From NCBI GenBank assembly GCA_027364845.1, contig DAHXOO010000014.1:1-56405 (forward strand): 56,405 bases of DNA. The letters run 5' to 3'. A program made the position numbers and the translations under genes. The notes below the pieces were generated by a model. It was not told where the DNA came from, did no database searches, and worked only from the letters and a program-made list of their open reading frames with translations. This document shows, one piece after another, positions 1 to 7,383 of this stretch (within the stretch, counting starts at the first letter, position 1; every line of letters starts with the position of its first letter). Source of the stretch: Pseudomonadota bacterium (GTDB lineage: Bacteria > Pseudomonadota > Gammaproteobacteria > Acidiferrobacterales > UBA6901).

Positions 1-168
1 CTAGGAGCCTGTCGGACTTAGGATAAATCATTTGCGAAAATGGGATGGCGATCCACATTTCGCCAAATTGGCATTACATATACGGGCTATGCGCCGCAAT
101 GTCATAAAAATCTCTCCACACTTTCCCACGTCTCGGCCTCGAACCCCCTAAGTCCGACAGGCTCCTAG
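1..168. mobile_element. MITE-like element with perfect terminal inverted repeats
   Basis: The first 22 bases are the exact reverse complement of bases 147-168. The shared core reads GGAGCCTGTCGGACTTAGG, preceded by CTA on the outer side. The interior of about 124 bp has no open frame of note. Each outer edge reads CTAG, so the element either inserted in a CTAG target or duplicated TA, as mariner/IS630-type elements do. A short, non-coding, TIR-bounded unit fits a miniature inverted-repeat element or an internally deleted insertion sequence. The TIRs do not resemble those of the IS630 element at 36.4-37.6 kb. The parent family is not identified. The element sits exactly at the window edge, so the sequence to its left cannot be judged. 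Confidence 0.7.
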
Positions 169-291
169 GAGAATATCTTACGACAACGCCAGTCGTCGCG
201 GCATTATTCGGAATCCCATGAGCCCAATCTGGCCACTAGAAATATTGAGTACGATTACCTTCACCCAGCAGGAAGAAAAACGACAGTCATC

Positions 292-864
292 GTGCGCTGG
301 ATCCCTTTAAACACGGCGGAGCACAAGCGAAAGGCTTTCAATGCCGGATTCGACTCGATGCAGCTGGGCTGGAGCGGCACTTTCGAACGGCTCGAAGACT
401 ATTTTTCCACTCTTCCCAGGCGGGGCGTCGCCTTCACACGCATCTACGACGCGACGCGCTCGCTGGTATGGGCGGCGTGGACTGATCCAAGGCACATGGC
501 ACAGTGGTGGGGGCCGAAGGACTTCACCAACCCAACATGCGAAATGGATGTGCGGCCAGGCGGCGCCTTGCGCATCATCATGCGCGCGCCTGATGGCGCA
601 GAACATGCCATGTCAGGCGTCTTCTGCGAGATCGTCGAGCCCGAACGACTGGTTTTCACCATGGTGGCGGAGGATAAGAACGGCAACCCGCTGCTCGAAG
701 GAATTTCAACCGTGATGTTCACCGAGCATGGCGGCAAAACAAAACTCACCCTGCGGTCCAGCGCAGTCGGCGTGTTTTCCGTCTCCACCCTGATGCTGAA
801 GGGGATGGAAGAAGGCTGGAAGCAAAGCCTCGCTCGTCTTGAAGTGCTTCTGGCAATAGCTTGA
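292..864 (+). CDS. AHSA1/SRPBCC-domain protein, remnant of a tandem two-domain protein
   Basis: The ORF encodes 190 residues. Residues about 46-188 form a complete AHSA1-type SRPBCC domain (helix-grip ligand-binding fold): FTRIYDATRSLVWAAWTDP, then QWWGP, and a C-terminal helix with GMEEGWKQSLARLE. The first 40 residues look like the C-terminal end of a second AHSA1 domain (FNAGFDSMQLGWSGTFERLE, normally the last helix). The frame stays open upstream to a stop at 166-168 inside the MITE-like element, and homology seems to begin near 264. I infer a tandem AHSA1 gene whose first domain lost its 5' part. The GTG at 292 has no good ribosome binding site, so expression is doubtful. The ligand is unknown. 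Confidence 0.6.
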   Translation: MRWIPLNTAEHKRKAFNAGFDSMQLGWSGTFERLEDYFSTLPRRGVAFTRIYDATRSLVWAAWTDPRHMAQWWGPKDFTNPTCEMDVRPGGALRIIMRAPDGAEHAMSGVFCEIVEPERLVFTMVAEDKNGNPLLEGISTVMFTEHGGKTKLTLRSSAVGVFSVSTLMLKGMEEGWKQSLARLEVLLAIA

Positions 865-1246
865 AGCCCGGGCCGGCAAGACACTGGATTATTACCGAAA
901 CCTGGCTGGCACCTGGCAAACAAAGCAAACTGGCAAATCGTCAGTGTGTGCCCAGCAGACTTTACGCACGGTCAACCTCGACCAATGCCGTTAAGTACAG
1001 GCGAGCCAGCGCCGAGCGTGATAGATTCAGGCAGTTTCACGCCCACTGCCTTCTTTTCCACATGCTGTGCTCAACGACAATATCACGGGGAGCACAGGCA
1101 CGACACGCAGGAGCATAGTCACCTCTGCGAAAAGTTCCATCGTAACGGATATTCAACCCGTGCCATTGCGCATGCAGGGGAGTTTCTTGAAACCATCCGA
1201 TTGCGATACCCTATTTCTTTCATCTTCAATCTCACGGCGGCATCCC
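865..1246. other. Intergenic stretch, nothing recognised
   Basis: 382 bp between the SRPBCC ORF and the GFA gene. Short open frames exist on both strands but none resembles a known protein or has a convincing start. No terminator or repeat was recognised. Confidence 0.4.
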
Positions 1247-1660
1247 ATGACACCACCAACCTTTCGCGGAAGCTGTCTCTGCGGATCCGTGCAATACGAA
1301 ATCAGCGGCGAACCCAAGAAATTTTATCATTGCCACTGCGGTCGCTGCCGCAAAGCCACGGGTACCGGACACACGTCAAACCTGCTCGTCACTCCTGGCA
1401 CAATCAAATGGATGAAGGGTGAAGAATTGATCCGGATTTACAAAGTCCCCGAAGCGCAGCGCTACGCCCACCACTTCTGCACAGTGTGCGGAGGCTCGTT
1501 ACCACGCTACGTGAAGGAGACAGGTTTCATCGTCATCCCTGCCGGATCGCTCGATAGCGATGCAATGCTCCAACCGCAGGCGCGCATCTTCTGGGACTCT
1601 CGCGCGAGCTGGTCCTGTGAAGACGAACTGCCAACATATCCAGAATACCAATCGCCGTAA
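1247..1660 (+). CDS. GFA family (glutathione-dependent formaldehyde-activating/CENP-V-like) zinc protein
   Basis: 137 residues from the ATG at 1247. The frame is open further upstream, but the family fold begins at RGSCLCGSVQYEI. The zinc ligands of the GFA/CENP-V fold are all present: C10 and C12 (CLC), C29, C31 and C34 (CHCGRC), and C78/C81 (CTVCG). Length and order match the family (Pfam GFA). Members bind structural and catalytic zinc. A role in S-hydroxymethylglutathione formation is claimed for some members, but most are uncharacterised, so no substrate is assigned. The start has no strong Shine-Dalgarno sequence. The gene stands alone between two poorly coding stretches. Confidence 0.85.
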   Translation: MTPPTFRGSCLCGSVQYEISGEPKKFYHCHCGRCRKATGTGHTSNLLVTPGTIKWMKGEELIRIYKVPEAQRYAHHFCTVCGGSLPRYVKETGFIVIPAGSLDSDAMLQPQARIFWDSRASWSCEDELPTYPEYQSP

Positions 1661-2451
1661 TCGCGGATTTGGTGCTCACTGTCTGCAAACCGGCGGCCTG
1701 GTACGTCGTTGGGTCTCGACGCCTTGTCAGCCGGGAAACATGGGCATAACGCCCAGACCTTCACTGAGTTGATTGTATCTACGGTCCTGAATAGACAGGT
1801 TCTACGTGAGCGCCTGTGCCCCCGCAGCAGAGATTCACCTGCAGTCCAAAGCTTTTGCGCATGGACCGGACCCGGAGTCGGTGCGCGACCCATGCGTCGC
1901 ACAGGCTCGTTCCCTTCCACGGAAATCGATCATACCGGAGCCGCTCCCACGCGAGCGCGACAGCTCGCCGTCTTTTCGCCTGTAACTCTTGAACAACACC
2001 CAGCCCTCGATCAATGCACGATCGATGGTGAAAAGCCTCTGGCAGAGCAGTTGCTCGGCGCGCTCGGGTTCGGTCCCAACTCATCTGGGTCATGAAAAAG
2101 CCCGTTTTTGCCTGCTTCTTCAAAGCTCCTGAAACAGTGCGCACCAGCCACCATCAACCGTCTGTCCCCGCGATCTTGTGCAGCATGGTGGCATGGCCGT
2201 ACCATGCCTAACAGGGAAATGCCGGTGCCTAAAAAAGCAATGAACTACAGGCAAGAGTCAGTACGCTGTCACTCCAGCGTCGGGGGGCTTTCCCGGGATC
2301 CCTTTTCTGAAGCGCTCCCCGATATCGGCTCGCGTCTATCCGACGTATTCGAGTCTCGGTGCGGAGCCATTCTCGAACACCCCACGGACAATTCCAACCG
2401 CAGACCTGCGGCCATCAAACCTTCCAGAACGTCCTGATTGGAGGACCGATT
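1661..2451. other. Long intergenic region without a recognisable gene
   Basis: About 790 bp. Several overlapping open frames occur on both strands, but their translations are low in hydrophobic periodicity, rich in Arg, Ser and Pro, and match no family I know. They look like GC-driven spurious frames. A short A5-GCCCG-T5 palindrome near 2095-2109 is too small to call a terminator. The ribosome binding site of the BON gene (GGAGG) lies at the right edge. Confidence 0.4.
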
Positions 2452-3177
2452 ATGACAGCCGATGAGACAATCCTGCGGGAGATCCGGGCCGCGCTGGAGC
2501 ACGAACCACGCGTCCGGGCGCACCACAATGCCATTCACATCGCCATTTGTGATGGTGCGTTGACGGTCGAAGGAGAGGTCGACAATATCGCGGCTAAACG
2601 CATAGCACTGGAACAGGCTAAAGCGCTCATGGGCATGAACAGCATGATCGACCGGCTGCGTATCGCACCTGGCGAGCGCAAGGGTGACGGAGCGGTACGC
2701 GATGCCGTTTCACGTTTTCTACTCAGTGAGGGTGCATTCCTGGACTACGCCATTCGCGCAAAATCCAGGGACGACACGATTGTCCTGCGCAACCTGGGTG
2801 CGCAGGCCCAGAGCTCGATCGCGCTGGAGGTACAGGAAGGAGTGGTGACACTGAGCGGCAACGTCGGGAGCCTTTCACACAAGCGGCTCGCAGGCGTTCT
2901 TGCGTGGTGGGCCCCAGGATGCCGTGACGTGGTCAACGAACTCGAAGTGGTCCCGCTCGAAAACGACCATGACGGCGAAATTCTCGATGCACTGCGGCTA
3001 GTGCTTGAAAAAGATCCACTAGTCCACGCCGACCAGATACGGGCGGACTCCTGCAATGGCGTCGTCACCCTACACGGGTTCCTGACCACGGTGGAAGAGC
3101 GCAAGATGGCCGAATCCGATGCCTGGTACCTGCTCGGCGTCCGGGACGTGGTCAACCGCATCGAAGTCCGGCAGTAA
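2452..3177 (+). CDS. Triple BON-domain protein
   Basis: 241 residues from the ATG at 2452, which follows GGAGGACCGATT, a good ribosome binding site. Three BON modules are visible. Residues about 1-70 contain VEGEVDNIAAKRIALEQA. Residues about 80-165 contain VVTLSGNVGSLSHKRLA and DVVNELEV. Residues about 170-241 contain VVTLHGFLTTVEERKMAESD and DVVNRIEV. Each has the usual G-x-V then a DVVN-type strand. BON modules bind phospholipid or peptidoglycan surfaces in periplasmic proteins such as OsmY. No signal peptide is evident here, so the protein may be cytoplasmic, like several multi-BON stress proteins. Convergent with the SDR gene downstream. Confidence 0.85.
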   Translation: MTADETILREIRAALEHEPRVRAHHNAIHIAICDGALTVEGEVDNIAAKRIALEQAKALMGMNSMIDRLRIAPGERKGDGAVRDAVSRFLLSEGAFLDYAIRAKSRDDTIVLRNLGAQAQSSIALEVQEGVVTLSGNVGSLSHKRLAGVLAWWAPGCRDVVNELEVVPLENDHDGEILDALRLVLEKDPLVHADQIRADSCNGVVTLHGFLTTVEERKMAESDAWYLLGVRDVVNRIEVRQ

Positions 3178-3194
3178 CGGGCGGCAGCCGGCCG

Positions 3195-3905
3195 TCAGAA
3201 TTTCTCGACATCCGGCCTTAGGTCCAACTCGTGCGTCCAGGCGGAACGGTCCTGGCCGATGAGCTGCAGATAGCAGTCCGCGATAGCCTCGGGCATCAGG
3301 CACTTATCTTGGGAAACACCGTGGCGGGCACGCCCGGACCAGATCAGTCCGTCGATGACCACATGAGCCACATGAATCCCGCGCGGTCCGAACTCTCGGG
3401 CCAAAGACTGGGCCAGGCCACGCAATGCGAACTTGGCCGACGCAAAGGCAGCGAAACCTGCGCCACCGCGCAGCGCACCGGTGGCGCCGGTGAACAACAG
3501 CGCCCCACGCCCGCCCTGCAGCATGCCCGGAATGACCTTTTGGGTGCACAGCAGCGCGCCCAGACAGGTGACGCGCCATGCTTCAGTGAAAACCGCCGAA
3601 GTGATCTCCAGCGACGGCATCGCAACGAGCTGGCTGGCGTTGTGGATATAGACCGATGCAGTGCCGATTTCCCGCGAAATCCGCGCGAACGCCGCATCGA
3701 CGGACATTCCGTCCCCCACATCGCACTTCACGGGCAACAATGAGCCGCCCGATTGTTGCAGTTCTTGCGCAAGACCCTGCGTGAATTCCTCGGTACGCGC
3801 CAAAGCGGCTACCGTGTAGCCCGATCGCGCCAACGCCCGACACAGCGCGGCACCGAGGCCCGGCCCGACTCCGGCGACGACCGCGACTTGCTTCTGACCC
3901 GTCAT
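3195..3905 (-). CDS. SDR-family oxidoreductase lacking the catalytic tyrosine
   Basis: 236 residues from the second of two adjacent ATGs. GAGGGGGA precedes them at good spacing, and the other ATG is at 3908. The Rossmann motif GVGPGLG occupies residues 12-18, an HNAS sequence replaces the usual NNAG, and the active-site stretch reads FAAFASAKFALRGL. Where classical short-chain dehydrogenases have YxxxK, this one has F-A-S-A-K: the lysine is kept but the tyrosine is Phe. The remainder (SLAREFGPRGIHVAHVVIDG) is typical of the fold. I recall related bacterial SDRs with the same Phe, so it may be a subfamily trait. Either catalysis is unusual or the protein has a non-enzymatic role. No substrate can be assigned. 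Confidence 0.85.
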   Translation of the reverse strand: MTGQKQVAVVAGVGPGLGAALCRALARSGYTVAALARTEEFTQGLAQELQQSGGSLLPVKCDVGDGMSVDAAFARISREIGTASVYIHNASQLVAMPSLEITSAVFTEAWRVTCLGALLCTQKVIPGMLQGGRGALLFTGATGALRGGAGFAAFASAKFALRGLAQSLAREFGPRGIHVAHVVIDGLIWSGRARHGVSQDKCLMPEAIADCYLQLIGQDRSAWTHELDLRPDVEKF

Positions 3906-4129
3906 CATTCCCCCTCGGGCGCACGGCCATGGCACATGGTTATCATGATAACCTATTTGCTGGTCCCGTCAGTTGCTCCCAAAAACCACGCGCAAAGGTT
4001 GCACGGCACAATGCACCATGCCCGCAGACGTGAGCATCGCGCTCACCGATCCGTGCCCCGTGAGCGACTCCGGACCGGAATTTCCCTGGCAATACTTGAA
4101 TTGATCCTGCCACAAAAGGTTATCCCGCC

Positions 4130-4539
4130 GCAGCAGGCTGGCCGGACCTTCGCTTGAACGACGATCCGGCCAACCGAAGATACACGTCGAGCAGCGTTTC
4201 GTTACGCCGCTACCGATTCCGGGTTGCTGCGGCTTGATAATCTTGAATGCCACATCGACCGGCGAGCATGTGCAGGCCGATGGTCAAAGTTCAGGCCGGA
4301 TTCGCGGCCATGAATTCGATCCCGCATCAAACGCTCCGGCCTGAATGGACCGGACGATCCGGCGATAGGTGACGCCGCAAAGCATCCCTGCGCGGCAGGG
4401 CTTTCGTCCTCGAGTGCGGCCTTTTTCTCGGAGAACTCAGGTCCTGGATGGCGATCGGTTTATCCGACACCTTGGCTCGGGCAACGAACTCCTTTACAGC
4501 GTCCCCCATGATCGTCTTTAGCGGGCGATGCGCCAAGCG
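4130..4539 (-). pseudogene. Decayed TnpB (IS605 OrfB / IS1341-type) C-terminal fragment
   Basis: Reading the minus strand from 4539 and switching frame at small indels gives a recognisable TnpB C-terminal half. It starts with KVSDKPIAIQDL. After a +1 shift comes EFSEKKAALEDESPA, and after another MLCGVTYRRIVRSIQAGAFD. Then comes IEFMAANPA, followed past a stop by TIGLHMLAGRCGIQDYQAAA. This tracks the family pattern hhhEdLdFxxKKxAL ... VNPAxTSxIG ... GhxxxQAAA. The RuvC glutamate of the EdL motif is Gln here (IQDL). At least three frameshifts and stops are present, so the gene is dead. The N-terminal half is absent: the fragment abuts the stop codon of the DoxX gene. No ends of the element or omega-RNA could be recognised. 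Confidence 0.6.
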
Positions 4540-4926
4540 CTAGCGCCACCTGAGTTTGAGCCGCTCGTCCAGGCTCAACTTGCCAGCGCCATACGCGGCC
4601 AGCACCAAGAACCCGCCGGTCATGCTTAGGTTCTTCATGAAATTGATCATCTGCATCTCGTCTTGTGGGTGATAATGCACCAGTACCGCCGTCGCTACGC
4701 AGAAGGCTGCCAGGGCAAGCGCCGTCACGCGCGTGTACAAGCCGAACACCACGGCGATGCCGCCACCGAGCTCCAGCAGAATGACTAACGGTGCGAGCCA
4801 GCTCGCCAACCCCAGGTGCTGCATATACTGTTCAAAGCCGGCATAGCCACCAATCTTCCCTAGCCCACCCCACAGGAAAATCGCCACCATCAGGATGCGC
4901 CCAACCAGGGTTGTCACGTTCTGCAT
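4540..4926 (-). CDS. DoxX-family membrane protein
   Basis: 128 residues with four hydrophobic segments (about 5-25, 43-63, 68-86 and 100-118), the size and pattern of DoxX/DUF417-like inner-membrane proteins. The N-terminal signature GRILMVAIFLWGGLGKI is typical. The ATG follows AAAGGAGGCAATTT, an excellent ribosome binding site. The gene starts 41 bp downstream of the old-yellow-enzyme stop codon on the same strand, so the two are probably one transcript. DoxX proteins are linked to quinone or thiol redox at the membrane in several bacteria. Pairing with a flavin ene-reductase suggests a redox or electrophile-stress function, but the specific substrate is unknown. Confidence 0.9.
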   Translation of the reverse strand: MQNVTTLVGRILMVAIFLWGGLGKIGGYAGFEQYMQHLGLASWLAPLVILLELGGGIAVVFGLYTRVTALALAAFCVATAVLVHYHPQDEMQMINFMKNLSMTGGFLVLAAYGAGKLSLDERLKLRWR

Positions 4927-4967
4927 AAATTGCCTCCTTTGTTGTAATTGTGGTCGTGTCCGGCATT

Positions 4968-6062
4968 CTAGACTGCCACCGGGAGCAACGGATAATCAAT
5001 ATAACCTCTCTCCCCGCCCTGATAGAAGGTCTGCTGGTCCGCCTGGGTCAAAGAAGCGCCGCGACGGAAGCGCTCCGGCAGATCGGGGTTGGAGATAAAG
5101 AGCGCACCAAAGGCCACCAGATCGGCGTAACCCTTGCGGATGATCTCGTTGGCCCGCTCACGATCAAAGCCAGTGTTCGTCATGAGGGTGCCTTGATACA
5201 CCTGGCGGTAGTGCACGGTCACGTCAGTGACCATATTCGCAATGGCTGACAGGTCGCCCTGCGCTTCGCGCAGGTGCAGATAAGCTAGCCCGTAGCCAGA
5301 CAATGCGCTGATCACAGCATCATAGAGACCGCGCGTGTCGGAATCTGCCGGCACGTTCCAGGTATTGGCGGGAGACAACCTCACACCCACGCGATCGCCG
5401 CCGATTTCCTTGATGATCGCTTCAGTCACTTCGAACAGGAAGCGCGCACGGTTGGCGACGCTGCCGCCGTATTCATCAGTGCGCCGGTTGGTTCCATCGC
5501 GCAGAAACTGCTCGATGAGATAACCGTTGGCGCCATGAATCTCGACTCCATCGAGCCCGGCGGCGATTGCATTTTTCGCAGCCTGAACAAAGTCCCGGAC
5601 GATCAGCTTCACCTCGTGCGTCTCAAGCGCGTGCGGCGTAACTGTGTTCTTCATGCCCTGAGGCGTGTACGACTGGGTATTCGGATTGATGGCTGAGGGT
5701 GCCACGGGTAAGGCACCACCGTGGAAATCCGGATGCGACACATAGCCGACGTGCCATAGCTGAAGGAAGATACGCCCGCCCTTTGCGTGCACCGCGTCAC
5801 TTACCTTGCGCCATCCGGCGATCTGCGCCGGGCTATGGATTCCAGGTGTGTGAACGTAGCCCACCCCCTGGGGAGAAATCTGACTGCCTTCCGTGATGAT
5901 CAGTCCCGCCGAGGCACGCTGCGCATAGTACTGCGCATGCAGTTCGGTGGGGGCATTGTCCGGATTGTCAGCGCGCGAACGCGTCATGGGAGCCATGACA
6001 ATACGGTTGTTCAACTGATACCGGCCCAGTCTGACGGGGGTCAACAAAGGCTGCTCATTCAT
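4968..6062 (-). CDS. nemA: Old yellow enzyme / NemA-type alkene reductase
   Basis: 364 residues, the normal length for bacterial OYE proteins of the NemA (N-ethylmaleimide reductase) class. FMN-barrel motifs are present: MAPMTRSR at 23-30, QLWHVG at 101-106, and the substrate-orienting pair H176 and N179 in VEIHGANGYLIEQFL with Y181. YGGSVANRARF and a C-terminal TNTGF and AFGALFISNPDL phosphate-binding region follow. It reduces activated C=C bonds and some nitro compounds using NAD(P)H and FMN in the cytoplasm. The ATG follows AGGGAGAACGTA. A promoter with an ArsR-type half-site lies directly upstream (6077-6128), and arsR is the next gene, so control by ArsR is likely. The physiological substrate is not given by sequence. 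Confidence 0.92.
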   Translation of the reverse strand: MNEQPLLTPVRLGRYQLNNRIVMAPMTRSRADNPDNAPTELHAQYYAQRASAGLIITEGSQISPQGVGYVHTPGIHSPAQIAGWRKVSDAVHAKGGRIFLQLWHVGYVSHPDFHGGALPVAPSAINPNTQSYTPQGMKNTVTPHALETHEVKLIVRDFVQAAKNAIAAGLDGVEIHGANGYLIEQFLRDGTNRRTDEYGGSVANRARFLFEVTEAIIKEIGGDRVGVRLSPANTWNVPADSDTRGLYDAVISALSGYGLAYLHLREAQGDLSAIANMVTDVTVHYRQVYQGTLMTNTGFDRERANEIIRKGYADLVAFGALFISNPDLPERFRRGASLTQADQQTFYQGGERGYIDYPLLPVAV

Positions 6063-6076
6063 TACGTTCTCCCTAA

Positions 6077-6128
6077 TCGATATTTCTCTGTTTTCATATA
6101 TCTAGTAAGATCGATGTATCTGGCTCAA
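6077..6128 (-). promoter_or_regulatory. Predicted OYE-doxX promoter with ArsR-type half-sites
   Basis: On the minus strand TTGAGC (6123-6128) is a -35 and TAGATA (6099-6104) a -10, with an 18-nt spacer. ATCGAT (6110-6115) sits within the spacer, and TCGATAT (6077-6083, read on the plus strand) follows downstream of the -10. TCGATAT is identical to one arm of the palindrome in the arsR promoter, which suggests shared control. Confidence 0.5.
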
Positions 6129-6148
6129 AAAAATCCCCTTGCGGGGAG
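6127..6148 (-). terminator. Rho-independent terminator after arsR
   Basis: The minus strand reads TCCCCGCAAGGGGA followed by seven T: a GC-rich hairpin with a short loop and a U-tract. It lies about 15 bp after the arsR stop codon and ahead of the OYE promoter, so arsR and OYE-doxX are separate transcripts. Confidence 0.8.
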
Positions 6149-6161
6149 ATTCAGAGACTGC

Positions 6162-6464
6162 CTAGATCTCGTCCTGCAGAAACTTTTCCAGGGCCCTGAT
6201 CGTGTTCTCGTTGCGCTCATAAAATGTCCACTGGCCTTCGCGCTTGGCAACCAGCAAATCGGCCTGGAGCAGCAAAGCAAGGAAATGCGACACCGTCGAC
6301 TGGGACAAACCCAGTTTCGCCTGGATTTCCCCTACACATACCGCATTCCCGCGCGGGCGTCCGTTCGGGGCAGCACCGAAGTGCTTTTCCGGATCCCTCA
6401 TCCACTGGAGAATCCTGAGCCGCGATTCATTCGCCAACGCTTTGAAAACTGCTACCTGATCCAT
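6162..6464 (-). CDS. ArsR-family transcriptional regulator
   Basis: 100 residues from the ATG at 6464. The fold starts at MDQVAVFKALANESRLRILQ, the usual ArsR winged-helix opening. Residues about 41-66 form the recognition helix-turn-helix (CVGEIQAKLGLSQSTVSHFL), followed by the wing VAKREGQWTFYE. The common ELCVC metal motif is reduced to one Cys (AVCVGEI), so arsenite-type sensing is not supported and redox or ligand sensing is equally possible. The promoter is immediately upstream: the -10 (6472-6477) places transcription start about one base before the ATG, so the mRNA is probably leaderless. A palindrome in the promoter spacer points to autoregulation. OYE and doxX downstream are the likely targets. 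Confidence 0.88.
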   Translation of the reverse strand: MDQVAVFKALANESRLRILQWMRDPEKHFGAAPNGRPRGNAVCVGEIQAKLGLSQSTVSHFLALLLQADLLVAKREGQWTFYERNENTIRALEKFLQDEI

Positions 6465-6471
6465 GATTGCC

Positions 6472-6499
6472 AGTATATCGATATTTTTCGATATGTCAA
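6472..6499 (-). promoter_or_regulatory. arsR promoter with palindromic operator in the spacer
   Basis: The minus strand carries TTGACA (6494-6499), a 16-nt spacer and TATACT (6472-6477), close to the sigma-70 consensus. A perfect 7-bp inverted repeat, ATATCGA-N6-TCGATAT (6475-6494), spans the spacer and overlaps the edges of both hexamers, so a bound ArsR dimer would block RNA polymerase. The start codon at 6464 leaves essentially no 5' leader. Confidence 0.7.
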
Positions 6500-6645
6500 T
6501 GGATCGCCCCTCCGCTCGGAACACGACCTTCGCGTCCACCGCACGCCCTCCTCTTCACAAAGGGGTTCGGTCACGTCCATACCCCGAGCCAAGCGCACGG
6601 CTGCCACACATTGGCAAAGCACCAGACCGGTCAGCACCGTAGGCG

Positions 6646-6963
6646 TCACTCGGAATACAGTAGTCTCGCCAGTGCGGCGTAGGTGCGATTGTCATAATCG
6701 CGGAACATCAAGGCAACGCCATCACGTTCGGTGCGTACGACCCGCGCATCCACATGATGATGTTCCGGGTTATCTTGATCAGTCAGCGCGAGAATCGCTT
6801 TGACCTCCGCCTGCGGCGGCAGATTCTGCCCCGGCATGTCGACGAAGGCACCGTTGAGGCTCAGATTCCTCGTTTTCCAAAGACCAGTGTAGTCAAGTTC
6901 ATGGTTCACAATGATGTCAACACAGATGGCCTTGCGAACGGCAAAACGCTTGTCCTTGCCCAT
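6646..6963 (-). CDS. PilZ-domain protein 1
   Basis: 105 residues from the ATG at 6963, which follows AAGGGGAAA. An upstream in-frame start at 6984 is possible. The protein is a single PilZ domain. The N-terminal arginine box is RFAVRK (RxxxR, residues about 6-10), and the second c-di-GMP motif is NLSLNG ([D/N]xSxxG). Strands KAILALTD and RVVRTERDGVALMFRDYD follow, with the C-terminal helix YAALARLLYSE. Both ligand motifs are intact, so c-di-GMP binding is expected. Two more PilZ genes of the same layout follow upstream on the same strand, all ending in TYxxLxxLLY, so they are paralogues. No GGDEF or EAL gene is nearby and the output is unknown. Confidence 0.88.
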   Translation of the reverse strand: MGKDKRFAVRKAICVDIIVNHELDYTGLWKTRNLSLNGAFVDMPGQNLPPQAEVKAILALTDQDNPEHHHVDARVVRTERDGVALMFRDYDNRTYAALARLLYSE

Positions 6964-7067
6964 TTTCCCCTTCCCCCAAGACATGCGTTATTCGCGGCGC
7001 CAGCCCAGATCTGCCGGCTGGATGAGCACGAACTCTTTCGTGTTATCTGATCCCGTGAACGCATACT

Positions 7068-7223
7068 TCATGAACTGTAACGATATGCGCGGCTTGCGAG
7101 CAACTCGGTCAGATCCAGATCGAGCAACACACCGTTCCTGCTCAGATCGTCGGTCTGCCGCGCGATGCGCACCGAGTAAAGACTGTCGGGCAAACTAGCG
7201 GTCGAAACTCCACCGAGAAACAC
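7068..7223 (-). pseudogene. PilZ-like relic between two PilZ genes
   Basis: The minus-strand frame ending at 7068 reads SLYSVRIARQTDDLSRNGVL followed by LDLDLTELL. It contains the PilZ second motif DxSxxG (DLSRNG) in the right setting, then stops soon afterwards, without the last strands and helix of a PilZ domain. Upstream in another frame, after a stop, is another coding-looking piece, PVREPLIRMPADWD. I read this as a broken fourth PilZ-type gene. The only in-frame start, GTG at 7223, directly abuts a GGGAGG, which is too close for initiation. Short length makes the call tentative. Confidence 0.35.
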
Positions 7224-7383
7224 CCTCCCGTTCGCGCCTCAATCCCAATCCGCCGGCATCCGGATCAGCGGCTCACGCACCGGGTCCGCCAGTTGCCGAA
7301 CCCTGTACCGGGCGCATATGCGCACATCGACGGCACCGGTTTTTCCCGCTTCAGCGGGTCTCCGGACAGTCGATGTGGCTGTG

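Noticed and set aside
2093-2112. AAAAAGCCCGTTTTT palindrome
   Set aside because: A 5-bp A-T stem is too weak for a terminator, and there is no gene immediately upstream.
7339-7366. CCCGCTTCAGCGGG hairpin near a T5 run
   Set aside because: The T-run precedes the stem on the plus strand and gives A's on the minus strand, so it does not form a rho-independent terminator in either direction for the flanking genes.
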